In this document: positions 30,094 through 38,248 of the stretch, piece by piece | Numbering within the stretch: the stretch's first letter is position 1 | Layout of the letters: the number at the start of each line of letters is the position of its first letter | Assembly: GCF_004794465.1 (NCBI RefSeq) | Contig: NZ_SSDJ01000093.1 | Location: 37,321 to 101,320, forward strand | DNA from: Microbacterium sp. K24 | GTDB taxonomy: Bacteria; Actinomycetota; Actinomycetes; Actinomycetales; Microbacteriaceae | Length of the DNA: 64,000 bases | Reading direction: 5' to 3' | Notes under the pieces: generated by a model | What the model was told of the DNA's origin: nothing | The model's input: the letters and a program-made list of their open reading frames with translations, nothing else | Databases searched by the model: none | Program-made: the position numbers and the translations under genes

Positions 30094-30722
30094 CCGGTCC
30101 CGACGTCACGATCGTCGACTACGGCGTAGGGAACCTCGGCTCGCTGCGCAACGCGCTGGCCAAGGTCGGCCGCTCCTCCGAGGTGACCAGCGACCCGCAG
30201 GCGGTTCTCGATGCCGCGCGCATCATCCTCCCCGGCGTCGGCTCCTTCGACCACGCCGTCGACCGTCTCACCGAGAGCGGTCTCGGCGACGCCGTCGTCA
30301 TCGCCGCCCGCGAGAAGCACACGCCGCTCGCCGGTGTGTGCCTCGGCATGCAGCTGATCATGGACGGCAGCGACGAGGGCGAACGCCCGGGACTCGGCCT
30401 CATCCCCGGGCGCGCGCACCGCTTTCCCGACGAGGTCGACGGCTCGCGCCTCCTCGTGCCGCACATGGGGTGGAGCGCGGCCGTGGCGGCGAAGCAGTCG
30501 CGTCTCGCGCCCTCGCTCGGAAACGGCGGACGGTTCTACTTCGTCCACTCGTACGCCGTCACGCCCGACGCCGAAGCCGACGTCCTCACCTGGACGGAAT
30601 ACGGCGAGCGCTATGCGTCGTCGGTCGAGCGCGACAACGTGATCGGCATCCAGTTCCACCCCGAGAAGAGCCACCGCTACGGACTGACGCTCCTCGGCGA
30701 GTTCGCGGTGGCGGAGGTCTGA
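30090..30722 (+). CDS. HisH-type glutamine amidotransferase for sugar amidination (HisH2-like)
   Basis: 210 residues. Class I glutaminase with a complete triad: Cys84 in GVCLGMQL, His190 and Glu192 in FHPEKSH. DYGVGNLGSL and LPGVGSFDHA are standard HisH landmarks. It releases ammonia from glutamine and passes it to the HisF-type domain encoded next. No other his genes surround it, and its neighbours are sugar enzymes, so it serves the WbpG-type amidotransferase rather than histidine synthesis. ATGA overlap upstream, TGATG overlap downstream. Confidence 0.9.
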   Translation: MTGPDVTIVDYGVGNLGSLRNALAKVGRSSEVTSDPQAVLDAARIILPGVGSFDHAVDRLTESGLGDAVVIAAREKHTPLAGVCLGMQLIMDGSDEGERPGLGLIPGRAHRFPDEVDGSRLLVPHMGWSAAVAAKQSRLAPSLGNGGRFYFVHSYAVTPDAEADVLTWTEYGERYASSVERDNVIGIQFHPEKSHRYGLTLLGEFAVAEV

Positions 30723-32707
30723 TGCACGTCTATCCCCGGCTGATCCCCGTCCTCCTCCTGGAGGGCGAGCGCCTCGTGAAGACCAAGTCCTTCGATGATC
30801 CTCGATACGTGGGCGACCCGGTCAACGTCATCAGCATCTTCAACGACCTCGAGGTCGACGAGCTGGTGATCCTCGACATCGGCGCGGCGAGAAGCCGCGT
30901 GCCGGCGCCGATGGCGCTGCTGAGCAGGATCGCGACCGAGGCCTTCATCCCGCTCGCCTACGGAGGCGGAGTCGAGACGGCGGAACAGGCGCAGGCGATC
31001 ATCGCCGCCGGCTTCGAGAAGATCATCGTGAACACCGCTCTGGTGACGCGTCCGGACGATGTGCGCGAGATGGTCCGAGCCCTCGGCTCGCAGGCGATCG
31101 TCGCGAGCCTCGACGTGCGCGGCAGCGAAGACGGGTACGTCGTCCACACCGGCGGAGGCGCGGATGCCGCCCCCTTCACGGTCGACGAATGGGTCGCGCT
31201 CGCCACGGACATCGGAGTCGGCGAGATCCTCGTGACGAACATCGATCACGAGGGCACGCGTGAGGGCATCGACCTCGAGCTCGTCCGCACGGTGGCGGCG
31301 ACGGCGACCGTGCCGGTGATCGCTCACGGCGGCGTCGGCGGACGCGGCGACCTGGTCGCTCCGATCGAGCATGCCGGCGCCTCGGCCGTCGCCGCGGGCA
31401 CGGCCTTCGTCATGCAGTCCGGGCGCGAGAGCGTGCTCATCAACTATCCGACGAGGCCGCAGATCGACGCTCTCTTCGGTCACCTCTTCGACGGACGAGG
31501 CGAACCCATCGCCGCGCAGCATTTCGGGCTGGACCTCGACGCGGCGACATCCGATGAATTCCTGAGCTCGCCGGACGTGTGCCGCCGATGCATCATCACC
31601 TCCGACGTTCCCGGAGCGGCCTTCGACGCCGACGGCATCTGCTACTACTGCCACCTGCACGACTCGCTCGACAAGCAGTACCCGATCGGGCTCGAGAGCG
31701 AGAAGGCGCTCGACAAGTTCGTGGCCGAGCTCAAGGCCGCCGGTCGCGGAAAGAAGTACGACTGCATCATGGGGGTGAGCGGTGGAACCGATTCGTCCTA
31801 CCTCGCGCACCTGCTCGTCAAGAAGGGCGTGCGCCCGCTGGCCGTGCACTTCGACAACACGTGGAACTCCCCCACCGCGACGTCGAACATCTTCGCCGTG
31901 CTCGACAAGCTCGGCGTCGACCTCGAGACCTACGTCGTCGACAACGCGGAGTACGACGACATCTACCGCTCGTTCATGCTGGCCGGCGTCAAGGACATCG
32001 AGGCGCCGACCGACATCGGCTTCATGGGCGTCCTCTACCGGGCGGCCGAGAAGCACGGCATCCGCCACATCGTCGAGGGCCACTCGTTCCGCACCGAGGG
32101 CATCTCCCCCATGGGCTGGCTCTACATGGACGGCGGCTACATCAAGGGCGTGCACAGGCTCTTCGGCCGGCTGCCGATGAAGACCTACCCGAACCTCGAC
32201 TTCACGAACTTCGTCAAGTGGTCGGCGTTCAGCCGCATCCAGCGCACGCGTCCGCTCTACTGGATCGACTACAACAAGGAAGACGCCAAGCGCTTCCTGG
32301 CCGACGAGTACGGCTGGCAGTGGTACGGAGGACACCACCTGGAGAACCGCTTCACGGCGTTCTACCACACGTACTTCCTGCCCACCCGCTTCGGGATCAA
32401 CTTCCGGCAGATCGAGCTCTCAGCACTCGTGCGCTCGGGGCAGATGGACCGCAGGCTCGCCGCCGCGCAGTTCATCGAGCCGCGGCACGGCGACCCTGAG
32501 CTGATCGCGATGGTGAAGAAGCGCATCGGGTTCGACGACGCCGGCTTCGAGCACATCATGACGATGCCGAAGAAGGACTACACGGACTACCCGACCTACA
32601 AGCGCCGCTTCGAGCTGCTCCGGCCGTTCTTCTGGCTCATGTGGAAGCTCGACCGCGTGCCGAAGAGCTTCTACGTGAAGTTCTGCATCCCCCGACGGAA
32701 GAAGTGA
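30722..32707 (+). CDS. HisF-like ammonia channel fused to N-acetyl sugar amidotransferase (HisF2-WbpG fusion)
   Basis: 661 residues in one uninterrupted frame. Residues 1-255: HisF (beta/alpha)8 barrel, recognisable in GDPVNVISIFNDLEVDEL, LAYGGGVETAEQA, GEILVTNIDHEGT and IAHGGVGGRGD. The first catalytic Asp of true cyclases (T. maritima D11) aligns with Leu12 in RLIPVLLLEG, while Asp131 is kept, so the barrel is probably only an ammonia tunnel. Residues 280-661: WbpG/PseA-type domain with zinc-like Cys287, Cys290, Cys307, Cys310 and the ATP pyrophosphatase loop SGGTDSS at 353-359. Expected reaction: ATP-dependent conversion of an N-acetyl group to acetamidino using HisH ammonia. In systems I know these are two separate genes. 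Confidence 0.9.
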   Translation: MHVYPRLIPVLLLEGERLVKTKSFDDPRYVGDPVNVISIFNDLEVDELVILDIGAARSRVPAPMALLSRIATEAFIPLAYGGGVETAEQAQAIIAAGFEKIIVNTALVTRPDDVREMVRALGSQAIVASLDVRGSEDGYVVHTGGGADAAPFTVDEWVALATDIGVGEILVTNIDHEGTREGIDLELVRTVAATATVPVIAHGGVGGRGDLVAPIEHAGASAVAAGTAFVMQSGRESVLINYPTRPQIDALFGHLFDGRGEPIAAQHFGLDLDAATSDEFLSSPDVCRRCIITSDVPGAAFDADGICYYCHLHDSLDKQYPIGLESEKALDKFVAELKAAGRGKKYDCIMGVSGGTDSSYLAHLLVKKGVRPLAVHFDNTWNSPTATSNIFAVLDKLGVDLETYVVDNAEYDDIYRSFMLAGVKDIEAPTDIGFMGVLYRAAEKHGIRHIVEGHSFRTEGISPMGWLYMDGGYIKGVHRLFGRLPMKTYPNLDFTNFVKWSAFSRIQRTRPLYWIDYNKEDAKRFLADEYGWQWYGGHHLENRFTAFYHTYFLPTRFGINFRQIELSALVRSGQMDRRLAAAQFIEPRHGDPELIAMVKKRIGFDDAGFEHIMTMPKKDYTDYPTYKRRFELLRPFFWLMWKLDRVPKSFYVKFCIPRRKK

Positions 32708-33879
32708 TGAGCGACAGCACGTCCGTGGTCTTCCGCCGGCAGAAGGCTCTGCTGCGCACCCTGTCATGGGTCTTCAGACCGTTCGCGCTGTTCACCCGAC
32801 GCGTCGACTGGGTGGTCGGGCCGGAGGACATCGCCCTCATGGCGACCCACATCGCTGAGGCGCTGCCGAACAGCTATACGGCGATCCACGCTCGCAACCC
32901 CTTCTACACGGTGGCGTACGACGCGGTGATCCAGACGTCGTCGACCGCATTCGGAGGCCGGCTCGCCACCTGGCGACGCCTGTACGGCGGTCCGATCCTG
33001 CTCGCATGGCTGGTCAACCGCGCCCGAGGGTTCATCTACGTCGGCGGCGGCGCCTTTCTCGAAGGACACCATGACGAGCGGGAGTTCGAGTTCGCGTTCA
33101 TCCGCAGCCGCAAGCGGCGCCTCGTCTGCTACTTCACCGGTAACGACATCCGCTCCCCTCGGCTCTCCGTGGAGCGCGCCGAGCAGACCGGACGCCCTAA
33201 CATCGGCTCGATCCTCGTGACCGTCGACCCGGTTTTCGCCACCCCGGAGTACGACGACGCACGACGGACCCGCGCGCAGGTGGCCGAACGCCACGCGGAG
33301 GCGATCTTCAACGCCCGCAACGACCAGCTCTCGTACCTGGAGGGGCCCACCCACCCTTTCCTCTACTTCTACCCCGACGAGCAGTTCGCCGCTCCCACCG
33401 CCAAGTTCGATGCGCCCGAGCGCATCGTCGTCGTGCACGCGCCCTCCAATCCTCTCCTCAAGGGCACGGATGCCGTCCGCGAGACGATGGCGCGGATCAC
33501 GCAGACGCACCCGCATGTGGAATACCGCGAACTGATCGGTGTGCCGCACGAACAGGTCCTCGCCGCGCTCGACGAGGCGCACATCGCCCTCAACGAGTTC
33601 TACGCCTCGGTGCCGGGAGTGTTCGGCGTCGAGGCTATGGCGCGGCGCTGCGTCCTCGTCACCAGCGCCCGCGTCGCGGACGAACCCGATCTCGGCCAGG
33701 ACGCGGAGGGAGCGTGGGTGGTCGCCGACGTCGACACGCTGCACGACGCGGTGTCCGATCTTCTCGCGCATCCCGAGCGGATGTCGGAGCTGGCCGACCA
33801 CGGCTGGGACTGGTCGATGCGCCATGCCTCCGCCTCGGCCAGCACGAGAGCGCTGACGCGCGCGATCGCCGAAGCCTGA
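32707..33879 (+). CDS. Putative GT-B glycosyltransferase
   Basis: 390 residues, start ATG 32707 overlapping the previous stop (TGATGA). No membrane helix. The C-terminal half has the nucleotide-sugar fold: IVVVHAPSNPLLKGTDAVRE, VEYRELIGVPHEQVLAAL, then an acidic pocket region HIALNEFYASVPGVFGVEAMARRCVLV. The HAPSNPxxKGT motif is shared with three other transferases at 37.0-41.8 kb, so they form one family. The N-terminal half is divergent (YVGGGAFLEGHH, CYFTGNDIRSPR). Donor unknown; in the amidotransferase operon it may attach the amidinated sugar. Confidence 0.75.
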   Translation: MSDSTSVVFRRQKALLRTLSWVFRPFALFTRRVDWVVGPEDIALMATHIAEALPNSYTAIHARNPFYTVAYDAVIQTSSTAFGGRLATWRRLYGGPILLAWLVNRARGFIYVGGGAFLEGHHDEREFEFAFIRSRKRRLVCYFTGNDIRSPRLSVERAEQTGRPNIGSILVTVDPVFATPEYDDARRTRAQVAERHAEAIFNARNDQLSYLEGPTHPFLYFYPDEQFAAPTAKFDAPERIVVVHAPSNPLLKGTDAVRETMARITQTHPHVEYRELIGVPHEQVLAALDEAHIALNEFYASVPGVFGVEAMARRCVLVTSARVADEPDLGQDAEGAWVVADVDTLHDAVSDLLAHPERMSELADHGWDWSMRHASASASTRALTRAIAEA

Positions 33880-33901
33880 ACCACGGGGAGAGGGAGTCAC
33901 C

Positions 33902-35707
33902 ATGTTCTTCGCAGTGAGCATGCATCCGGCCGGGAGCACGGAGCGCGTCGATCGAGCAGCTCAGCTTCATGCGCGTCACCTCTCCGAGACCGCACGATTC
34001 GGCGAACTGGCGCGACGCGAGTTCGCCGGGGGCTCTTTGCACTGGGACGGGGGCTCCTCGCACGCCGACATCACCGACGCCCCCGACGGCAGCGGGTTCC
34101 TCCTGCGCGGCGGCTACACGGCGGGCGACGACGGATGGAACGACGGTCGGCACGCCACGGAAGATCCTCGCACCTGGGGAGAGTTCACGGCCGTTCGCGT
34201 CCGTCCGACGGCAGACGGCTCGACCGTCGACGTCTGGGCCGATCGCGCGGGCTCATGGCCCCTGTACTACGGGTCGGCGGGACGCCACGCGGTCATCTCC
34301 AACGATCCGCATTTCATCGCCGTCGCCCTCGGCATCACGACGCTCAGCGCCCAGGGATCCTATGAGCTCCTGGCCTATCACCACGCGATCGGACGGGAGA
34401 CCACGCTCAGCGGCGTCCACGCGCTCGTGGCCGGCGAAGCCCTGCAGGCATCCACCGGTGATTCCGGGACGTCCGGTCCCCACCTTCATCGCCGGTCCAA
34501 CCTGACATACTCACGGCCGACCGTGAGCACCGACGCGACCTACGAGGCCCTGCGCGACGCGGTCGCGCAGATCGGACCGCTGCATGATCCGGACCGCACG
34601 CTCACGCTCCAGATCTCCGGCGGATTGGACAGCCGACTCACCCTCGGCGTCCTGGCCGAGGCTGGGCCGGGCCGACCGGAGGCGGTGACGCTCGACCTGT
34701 CCACGCCGGAGGAGCTCGAGGTCGCGCACCACGTCGCCACGACGCTCGGATTCCCCCATCGGACGGCCCGACTCGACGAGATGTCTCTGCAGGCGGCGCG
34801 GTCGGGGTGGTCGCTCACCGGCGGTCAGGTCTCGGTGCACGCAGCGGCAGGCAACATCCTCGCCTACGAGGTGTCGGCCAAGGCGGCGAACGGCGACGTC
34901 ACGCTGGTGGGCGCCTGGCCCGGCGACTGCCTCATCGGCTCCTACGTTCCCGTGATGCCGTTGATGGTCTCCCGCTTCTCCCGCGGCTGGGCGCTTCGCG
35001 ACTGGTCGAGCAAACGCGCCCCGATCTGGCGTGCCCGCGGCGTCGCCGTCACGGGACCCCGCGCGAAGGGCATCGCCAGGGCCGCAGACCGCTCGCTGCG
35101 GCGAAGCGTGCTGCGGTCGCCGGGTCGTTCGGCCGCTCAGTCGATCAGCGCATGGGCGATGTTCGAACGTCAGCCGCGCTTCAGCTACGTGAGCCCGGCG
35201 ATCCTCTCCCACGACGTGCTGGCGGTGACCCCGGTGCTGGCGGGTCCCTATCTGGACGCGCTCCTCACTCTGAGTCCAACCGACATCATCGCCAAGAACT
35301 ACTACCGCCGGATGATCCACTCGCGCCTCGTCGCGCTGCGCGACGTGCCCAACGCGAACACCGGAGCGCCGGTCAGTCCCGAGCCCGTCCTGCCTCCGCG
35401 CCTCCCCCGCAGCCGTCCCGAGCTGTTCGGGCTCCTGCCGGCGTCGATCCAGGAGTTCGTGCGTCGGCTGAGGCCGGCGAACCACTACATCGGCCGGCCC
35501 GCACCCACCGCCGAGACAGAGTTCTGGAACTCGCTGTTCGCGGCCCAGGGCGTCGAAGCACGTGTCGACCTGGACGGCGTCACCGTCGATGCCCGCGAGT
35601 CCGGCGATCTGCACGTCGGCAGCGTCGCCCTGGCCCTCTCCTGGTCGAGGAAGTACCTCGAAGAGGCCTACGCCGAGCTGGGCGCGGTACCTACTCGGAG
35701 CGAGTGA
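33902..35707 (+). CDS. Asparagine synthase-related protein without a glutaminase cysteine
   Basis: 601 residues. Residues ~1-195 look like a worn-down class II glutaminase domain (RAGSWPLYYGS, VISNDPHFIAVALG) but the protein begins MFF, not MC, so the nucleophile Cys is missing. Residues ~210-480 hold the synthetase domain with SGGLDSR (239-245) for ATP. Carboxylate amidation or amide-like ligation with ammonia from elsewhere (possibly HisH) is inferred. Comparable proteins occur in O-antigen loci where uronic acids are amidated. Good Shine-Dalgarno (GGGAGAGGGAG) before ATG 33902. The last 17 nt overlap the convergent gene. Confidence 0.8.
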   Translation: MFFAVSMHPAGSTERVDRAAQLHARHLSETARFGELARREFAGGSLHWDGGSSHADITDAPDGSGFLLRGGYTAGDDGWNDGRHATEDPRTWGEFTAVRVRPTADGSTVDVWADRAGSWPLYYGSAGRHAVISNDPHFIAVALGITTLSAQGSYELLAYHHAIGRETTLSGVHALVAGEALQASTGDSGTSGPHLHRRSNLTYSRPTVSTDATYEALRDAVAQIGPLHDPDRTLTLQISGGLDSRLTLGVLAEAGPGRPEAVTLDLSTPEELEVAHHVATTLGFPHRTARLDEMSLQAARSGWSLTGGQVSVHAAAGNILAYEVSAKAANGDVTLVGAWPGDCLIGSYVPVMPLMVSRFSRGWALRDWSSKRAPIWRARGVAVTGPRAKGIARAADRSLRRSVLRSPGRSAAQSISAWAMFERQPRFSYVSPAILSHDVLAVTPVLAGPYLDALLTLSPTDIIAKNYYRRMIHSRLVALRDVPNANTGAPVSPEPVLPPRLPRSRPELFGLLPASIQEFVRRLRPANHYIGRPAPTAETEFWNSLFAAQGVEARVDLDGVTVDARESGDLHVGSVALALSWSRKYLEEAYAELGAVPTRSE

Positions 35708-36845
35708 TCGCGCGAACGGCCGCCGCCCAGTTCTCCACCTGCGCCTCTGCGGAGAGCGCCTCCGCATGCGTCTGCGCGGCGGCCTTGAAACCGTCCACGG
35801 TGCCGGGGGTGAGCCCGTTCAGCGCGGCGAGGATGCTCGCCTCGTCGAAGTCCGTCGTCACGATGCCGAGACCGCGCTCCGTCACGATGCCCGCCATCTC
35901 GATCGAGGGCCCGACGATGATGCCGAGCCTCGCCTGCACGAAGTCGAAGAACTTGTTCGGAAGTGCGAGCGCATTGTTCTCGCTGGTCGGCGGCAGCACG
36001 TGGATGCCAACGTCGTAGCCGTGCAGCGCGTCGATCAGCTCGGCCTGCGACACCGGCTCGTGCACGGTGATCCGCGGACCGAGCTGCTCGGCGAGAGCGA
36101 CAAGGTGCTGCCGATCGGTGGGCGGGTTGTACGTCAGGTACAGGTCGAGGCTGACATCGGCCGATGACGCGGCGACCGCCCGCATGATCTCGGCGAGGCC
36201 GCGCTCCCGGAAGGGATTGCCGCTGTGCACCAGCCGTATGGTGCTTCCCGTCGGCGTCGGCGTGGAGTCCCGGAACGGGCTAGCGTTCGTCACCACCCCG
36301 GCGTCGAGGCCGTACTCGCCGTAGCGCTTCGCGATCTCGCGGCCGACCGTCGTGGACGACCGGACGCGGGAGGCGAACCGCGTGATGAGCCAGGTCCAGT
36401 ACCGGCGCTGTCGCTGACCCAGCTTCGTGTCGTCGACGGGGAGCCCCGGGAAGAACTCATGGAGGTCGGCGTGGACGCGTTCCGCACCCGCGACCGAGAT
36501 CGCCGCGCCGAGAGTCTCCGCGTCGTTCGCGATGACGGCATCGAACCGGCGCCCGCGCAGGAGCCGCCTCGTCTGCTGCACGAGCGGCACGTGATCGTAC
36601 GTCCAGCCGAACCATTCCCGCTCGCGGGCGATGTCGTCGATGAGGTTGCCCCAGCGTCCTCTCGGGCGGACGTCTTCGGGATCGAGGGCGATGTGCTCGA
36701 CGCGCGGATCCGGGGAGGAACCGGGCGAACACGTCGTGACGTCGTACTCGTCGGCGAGCCGGCGCACCTGCTTGATGACCCGCGGATCGATGTCGATCGC
36801 GTCGTACGAGAGGATGAGGACGGTCGGCCGCGCCGACGACCTCAC
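35691..36845 (-). CDS. Family 4-type (GT-B) glycosyltransferase
   Basis: 384 residues. N-terminal PTVLILSYDAIDIDPRVIKQVRRLA is typical of retaining GT4 enzymes. C-terminal donor domain: IRLVHSGNPFRERGLAEIMRAV, VSQAELIDALHGYDVGIHVLPPTSENNALALPNKFFDFVQARLGIIVGP, whose LPNKFFDF(V/L)QA is a common GT4 hallmark. The start is GTG 36845 (GTG 36848 also possible): a 21-codon mini-ORF ends exactly there with GTGA overlap. Convergent with the asparagine-synthase-like gene (17-nt overlap). Cytosolic, peripheral. Confidence 0.85.
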   Translation of the reverse strand: MRSSARPTVLILSYDAIDIDPRVIKQVRRLADEYDVTTCSPGSSPDPRVEHIALDPEDVRPRGRWGNLIDDIAREREWFGWTYDHVPLVQQTRRLLRGRRFDAVIANDAETLGAAISVAGAERVHADLHEFFPGLPVDDTKLGQRQRRYWTWLITRFASRVRSSTTVGREIAKRYGEYGLDAGVVTNASPFRDSTPTPTGSTIRLVHSGNPFRERGLAEIMRAVAASSADVSLDLYLTYNPPTDRQHLVALAEQLGPRITVHEPVSQAELIDALHGYDVGIHVLPPTSENNALALPNKFFDFVQARLGIIVGPSIEMAGIVTERGLGIVTTDFDEASILAALNGLTPGTVDGFKAAAQTHAEALSAEAQVENWAAAVRAITRSE

Positions 36846-36907
36846 CACGCGGCCACGATCCGGAAGGTTGCGGGGCGGTCATCCATGGTTGAGATCCGGA
36901 CACTCAT
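36842..36907 (-). CDS. 21-residue leaderless upstream mini-ORF
   Basis: ATG 36907 lies 7 nt after TAGACT (36920-36915) and the frame ends with a TGA that overlaps the GTG start of the glycosyltransferase (GTGA). The peptide is MSVRISTMDDRPATFRIVAAW. It would be the first thing translated from the mRNA and would bring ribosomes to the transferase by termination-reinitiation. Function as a leader peptide is inferred from architecture only. Confidence 0.5.
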   Translation of the reverse strand: MSVRISTMDDRPATFRIVAAW

Positions 36908-36914
36908 GCGCCTC

Positions 36915-36920
36915 AGTCTA
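36915..36920 (-). promoter_or_regulatory. Leaderless -10 TAGACT (minus, mini-ORF and GT4 gene)
   Basis: TAGACT, 7 nt, ATG 36907. It lies 45 bp from an identical TAGACT firing the other way. Confidence 0.55.
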
Positions 36921-36965
36921 GGATGCCTCGGCGGAGGCTCCCGGAAGGACACATGTGCGTCTCGG

Positions 36966-36971
36966 TAGACT
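36966..36971 (+). promoter_or_regulatory. Leaderless -10 TAGACT (plus, mini-ORF and GT cluster)
   Basis: TAGACT, 6 nt (GAGGGG), ATG 36978. GAGGGG is too close to the ATG to work as a Shine-Dalgarno. Confidence 0.55.
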
Positions 36972-36977
36972 GAGGGG

Positions 36978-37016
36978 ATGACCTCTGCCCGTTCCACGAT
37001 CGCTCCGCGCTCGTGA
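36978..37016 (+). CDS. 12-residue leaderless upstream mini-ORF
   Basis: ATG 36978 to TGA 37014-37016, encoding MTSARSTIAPRS. The TGA overlaps the GTG start of the downstream glycosyltransferase as GTGA. It mirrors the divergent mini-ORF at 36842-36907. Serine/arginine-rich; no similarity to the N-terminus of the paralogous transferase at 40581, which argues against a frameshifted N-terminus. Confidence 0.5.
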   Translation: MTSARSTIAPRS

Positions 37017-38248
37017 ACCGCAATCGTCTGCCTCGCTGGATCAACTCCGTCGTCGACCGGATCGCGGACGCGCCGATGAGCCCGATCGGCCGGATCGCCG
37101 CCCGCCGGCTGGGTGCCGCGGCACCTGCCGGCTCCGTTCCCGCGACGGCATTCGAGGACAGACCGATCCGGGTGCTCATCGCCCCGGTGAACTACTCGGG
37201 TCAGGGCCGCGCGTGGGCTCGGGCGCTGGAAGCCGCCGACGCCTCGATCTCGGCGCGCAACATGGCCGTCGACGTGCCCGGCGGGTTCTCCTTCGATGCC
37301 GACCTGATCGTTCCGGTGGGCACCTATCACAACGGAACGGAATGGCAGGATCGCCAGTTCGCCGCTGCGAGTCGCGCCACGCATGTGCTGATCGAGGCGG
37401 AGGAGCCGCCGTTCGGCCGGATGCTCTCGCGCTCCGTCGTGGCCCAGGCTGCGGCGCTGGTGGAGCGCGGCGTCGATGTCGCCTACCTCGCGCATGGGAC
37501 GGATGTCCGACTCCCCTCGCGACACATGTCCGACAACCCGTGGTCGCACTACGGCGACCCCGAGCTGTACGCACCGAGGGCGGAGGTCCTCGCAGCACGC
37601 AACATCCGCCTGCTCGAGGAGAGCGGTCGACCCCTCTTCGTCTCCACTCCCGACCTGCTGGACTACCTGCCGTCCGCGAGTTGGTGTCCGGTCGTCGTCG
37701 ATCCGACCCGTTGGGCGACCGAACGCCGCCGCCGCTCCGCCGGTCCGCTGCAGGTCGCTCACGTGCCCTCTGTCTCGACGGTGAAGGGCACGCAGCTCAT
37801 CCTTCCTGCGCTGGAGAAGCTGGAGCGGGAGGGGATCATCGACCTCCGGCTCGTCCAGGGCGTTCCCAGCGCGGAGATGCCGGCGGTGTTCGCCGCGGCG
37901 GACGTGGTGGTGGATCAGGTGCGGATCGGCTCGTACGGCGTCGCGGCCTGCGAAGCCCTGGCGGCAGGGTGCATCGTGGTCGGCCACGTCGCCGAGCGCG
38001 TGCGCGCCGAGGTCGAGCGCCGCACGGGCCGGGCGCTTCCCGTGGTCGAGAGCGACCCGACCGGCATCGAGGCGGCTCTCCGTGCCCTCGCCGCTCTGCC
38101 GGACCGATCCGAGCTCATCGACGCCGGCGTCGACTTCGTGCGGCATGTCCACGACGGACGCCTGTCCGCCGAGGTGCTGCGGGACGACTGGATCACGCCT
38201 CGGGAGAGAACCGACAAGGAAGGCGGCGCACATGCACCCCGCGATTGA
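37013..38248 (+). CDS. Putative GT-B glycosyltransferase, paralogue A
   Basis: 411 residues from GTG 37013. First of three related transferases in this cluster. Landmarks: RVLIAPVNYSGQGRAWARALEAA, ARNMAVDVPGGFSFDADLIVPV, VAYLAHGTDVRLPSRH, VAHVPSVSTVKGTQLI and the C-terminal donor site VVDQVRIGSYGVAACEALAAGCIVVGHV. No signal or membrane helix. Donor and acceptor unknown. Translationally coupled to a 12-codon mini-ORF upstream; its 3' end overlaps the next gene by 17 nt. Confidence 0.78.
   Translation: MNRNRLPRWINSVVDRIADAPMSPIGRIAARRLGAAAPAGSVPATAFEDRPIRVLIAPVNYSGQGRAWARALEAADASISARNMAVDVPGGFSFDADLIVPVGTYHNGTEWQDRQFAAASRATHVLIEAEEPPFGRMLSRSVVAQAAALVERGVDVAYLAHGTDVRLPSRHMSDNPWSHYGDPELYAPRAEVLAARNIRLLEESGRPLFVSTPDLLDYLPSASWCPVVVDPTRWATERRRRSAGPLQVAHVPSVSTVKGTQLILPALEKLEREGIIDLRLVQGVPSAEMPAVFAAADVVVDQVRIGSYGVAACEALAAGCIVVGHVAERVRAEVERRTGRALPVVESDPTGIEAALRALAALPDRSELIDAGVDFVRHVHDGRLSAEVLRDDWITPRERTDKEGGAHAPRD

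Noticed and set aside
30090..31500. Histidine biosynthesis genes hisH and hisF
   Set aside because: No other his genes nearby, the HisF part lacks its first catalytic Asp, it is fused to a sugar amidotransferase, and the neighbours are sugar-nucleotide enzymes.
36978..37016. Mini-ORF as the frameshifted true N-terminus of the 37013 glycosyltransferase
   Set aside because: Its 12 residues do not resemble the N-terminus of paralogue C, and the divergent gene shows the same independent mini-ORF layout.
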